Positions 5,291-6,067 of a stretch of DNA of 6,067 nt are shown here, piece after piece. The translations under genes and the position numbers were made by a program. The stretch comes from a bacterium (lineage in GTDB: Bacteria; Verrucomicrobiota; Verrucomicrobiia; Limisphaerales; UBA11358). The first letter of the stretch is position 1, and each line of letters opens with the position of its first letter. The DNA is taken from contig JAJXXI010000261.1 of assembly GCA_021781185.1 (NCBI GenBank), positions 1 through 6,067 on the forward strand, given 5' to 3'. A model generated the notes under the pieces. That model made no database searches, was not told where the DNA came from, and saw only the letters and a list, made by a program, of their open reading frames with translations.

Positions 5291-6067
5291 TTAGTTAAGC
5301 CGGCACATGGCTTCGACGAACTCCATGTTCTCGGTGATGAGATATTGGTAACGGGTCAAGTCCTGGGGCGACCGATTCACGATGGACAGGGATACGGGCT
5401 GCTCGATTTGTGCAACAATCTGATCCGTCTGCACGCGAACGACGCTCAGGGCCAGGGCATTGCTTAAATGCAGGCAGGCGGCGAAGCGGCGGGCACTGTC
5501 ATTGTCAGCCCCTTCAGGATCATTTTGAAATCTGACCCCGCTGATGATAGGCGCAATAAACTTCCACCGTGTCAGCAAAGCGCTGCCCACCTCCGCATGA
5601 GTCATTCCAAAAAGACTCAGTTCCCGCGCCGCGAACCCGGCCTCGGTTTGCCCGGGCTCTGCCATCAGCCGCGCATAATCCGCTTCGAACGTCCGCATAA
5701 GGACCATTCGTCCCAGATCGTGTAACAATCCGGCCGTAAACATCGTGCCCGGCTCCGCACTGATATCCTCGGCGATAAACTGGGCGGCAAACGCGGTCAG
5801 CACGGAATGCTTCCACAGGCCGTCCTGAGGATTGCCCTCAGTGGAATGAGACGGTGCCAACAAGCGCCCGGTGGCAGTGGCGGCCACCATGCGATACACA
5901 CTCTGAAAGCCAAGTTGCTGGACGGCCTCGGAAACTGAACCGACTTGTGTGGGAAAGCCAAAATAAGTGCTGTTGCACAAACTCAACAATTTGGCGGTCA
6001 ACGCGGGATCAAAGGAAATCAAGTCCACCACCTGGTTAATATCCGCGTCCTCCTCGCCGAGTGCCTG
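5291..6067 (-). CDS. HDOD-domain signalling protein (5' end beyond the window)
   Basis: The reading frame is open to the right edge, so the true start is not in the window; a GTG at 6029-6031 lies inside the domain and is not a credible start. The 258 visible residues fit an HDOD (HD-related output) domain. They include the typical early segment DPALTAKLLSLCNSTYFG (visible residues 20-37), a His at 87 (WKHS), the LLHDLGR motif with an intact His-Asp pair at 116-117, and a THAEVG segment with His 157. HDOD proteins are HD-superfamily relatives used as regulatory modules, often beside chemotaxis or two-component genes; many have lost phosphohydrolase activity, and activity cannot be judged here. 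Compared with the usual domain of roughly 270-290 residues, perhaps a few dozen N-terminal residues are missing, or more if another domain lies upstream. It ends 26 bp before cheW on the same strand, which suggests co-transcription. Confidence 0.9.
   Translation of the reverse strand, partial: QALGEEDADINQVVDLISFDPALTAKLLSLCNSTYFGFPTQVGSVSEAVQQLGFQSVYRMVAATATGRLLAPSHSTEGNPQDGLWKHSVLTAFAAQFIAEDISAEPGTMFTAGLLHDLGRMVLMRTFEADYARLMAEPGQTEAGFAARELSLFGMTHAEVGSALLTRWKFIAPIISGVRFQNDPEGADNDSARRFAACLHLSNALALSVVRVQTDQIVAQIEQPVSLSIVNRSPQDLTRYQYLITENMEFVEAMCRLN

Overview
All recognisable genes lie on the minus strand, so transcription runs from base 6067 towards base 1. The window is a chemosensory gene cluster of a Gram-negative (diderm) bacterium. 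The diderm assignment rests on an outer-membrane beta-barrel porin with a terminal Phe and on two proteins with periplasmic sensing regions. From recalled resemblance, the style of the chemoreceptors (an N-terminus like MKNWTIGKR, a receptor tail ending DFRNF) and the O/P-type porin with a short N-terminal coiled coil suggest the Verrucomicrobiota (Pedosphaera/Limisphaerales-like). This taxonomic guess is inference and moderately weak. Base composition looks moderately GC-rich and even across the genes, with no sign of a transferred island.

Layout in transcription order: an HDOD-domain protein cut by the right edge (5291-6067); a CheW adaptor (4755-5264) after 26 bp; a 225-bp gap with a near-perfect inverted repeat (4564-4582); an O/P-type porin (3165-4529); a small secreted single-domain PDC/Cache-like protein (2586-3137) after 27 bp; a complete methyl-accepting chemotaxis protein (944-2533) after 52 bp; a 324-bp interval with a possible 48-residue small ORF ending in an ATGA overlap; and the N-terminal part of a second chemoreceptor cut by the left edge (1-619).

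How the genes may work together: CheW links receptors to the CheA kinase, and the two receptors supply the transmembrane inputs. The HDOD protein is a typical regulatory companion of such clusters. The porin would admit a solute to the periplasm, and the secreted PDC-like protein could bind it and present it to the neighbouring receptor. That last model is inference from gene order. No cheA, cheY, cheR or cheB is visible here.

The most unusual points are: a complete receptor that seems to lack a HAMP domain yet carries a C-terminal CheR-tether-like pentapeptide; a stand-alone periplasmic sensor domain next to that receptor; the porin inside the chemotaxis cluster with an inverted repeat in its leader; and the coupled small-ORF arrangement ahead of the second receptor. 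I saw no tRNA, rRNA, CRISPR array, insertion sequence or convincing rho-independent terminator.
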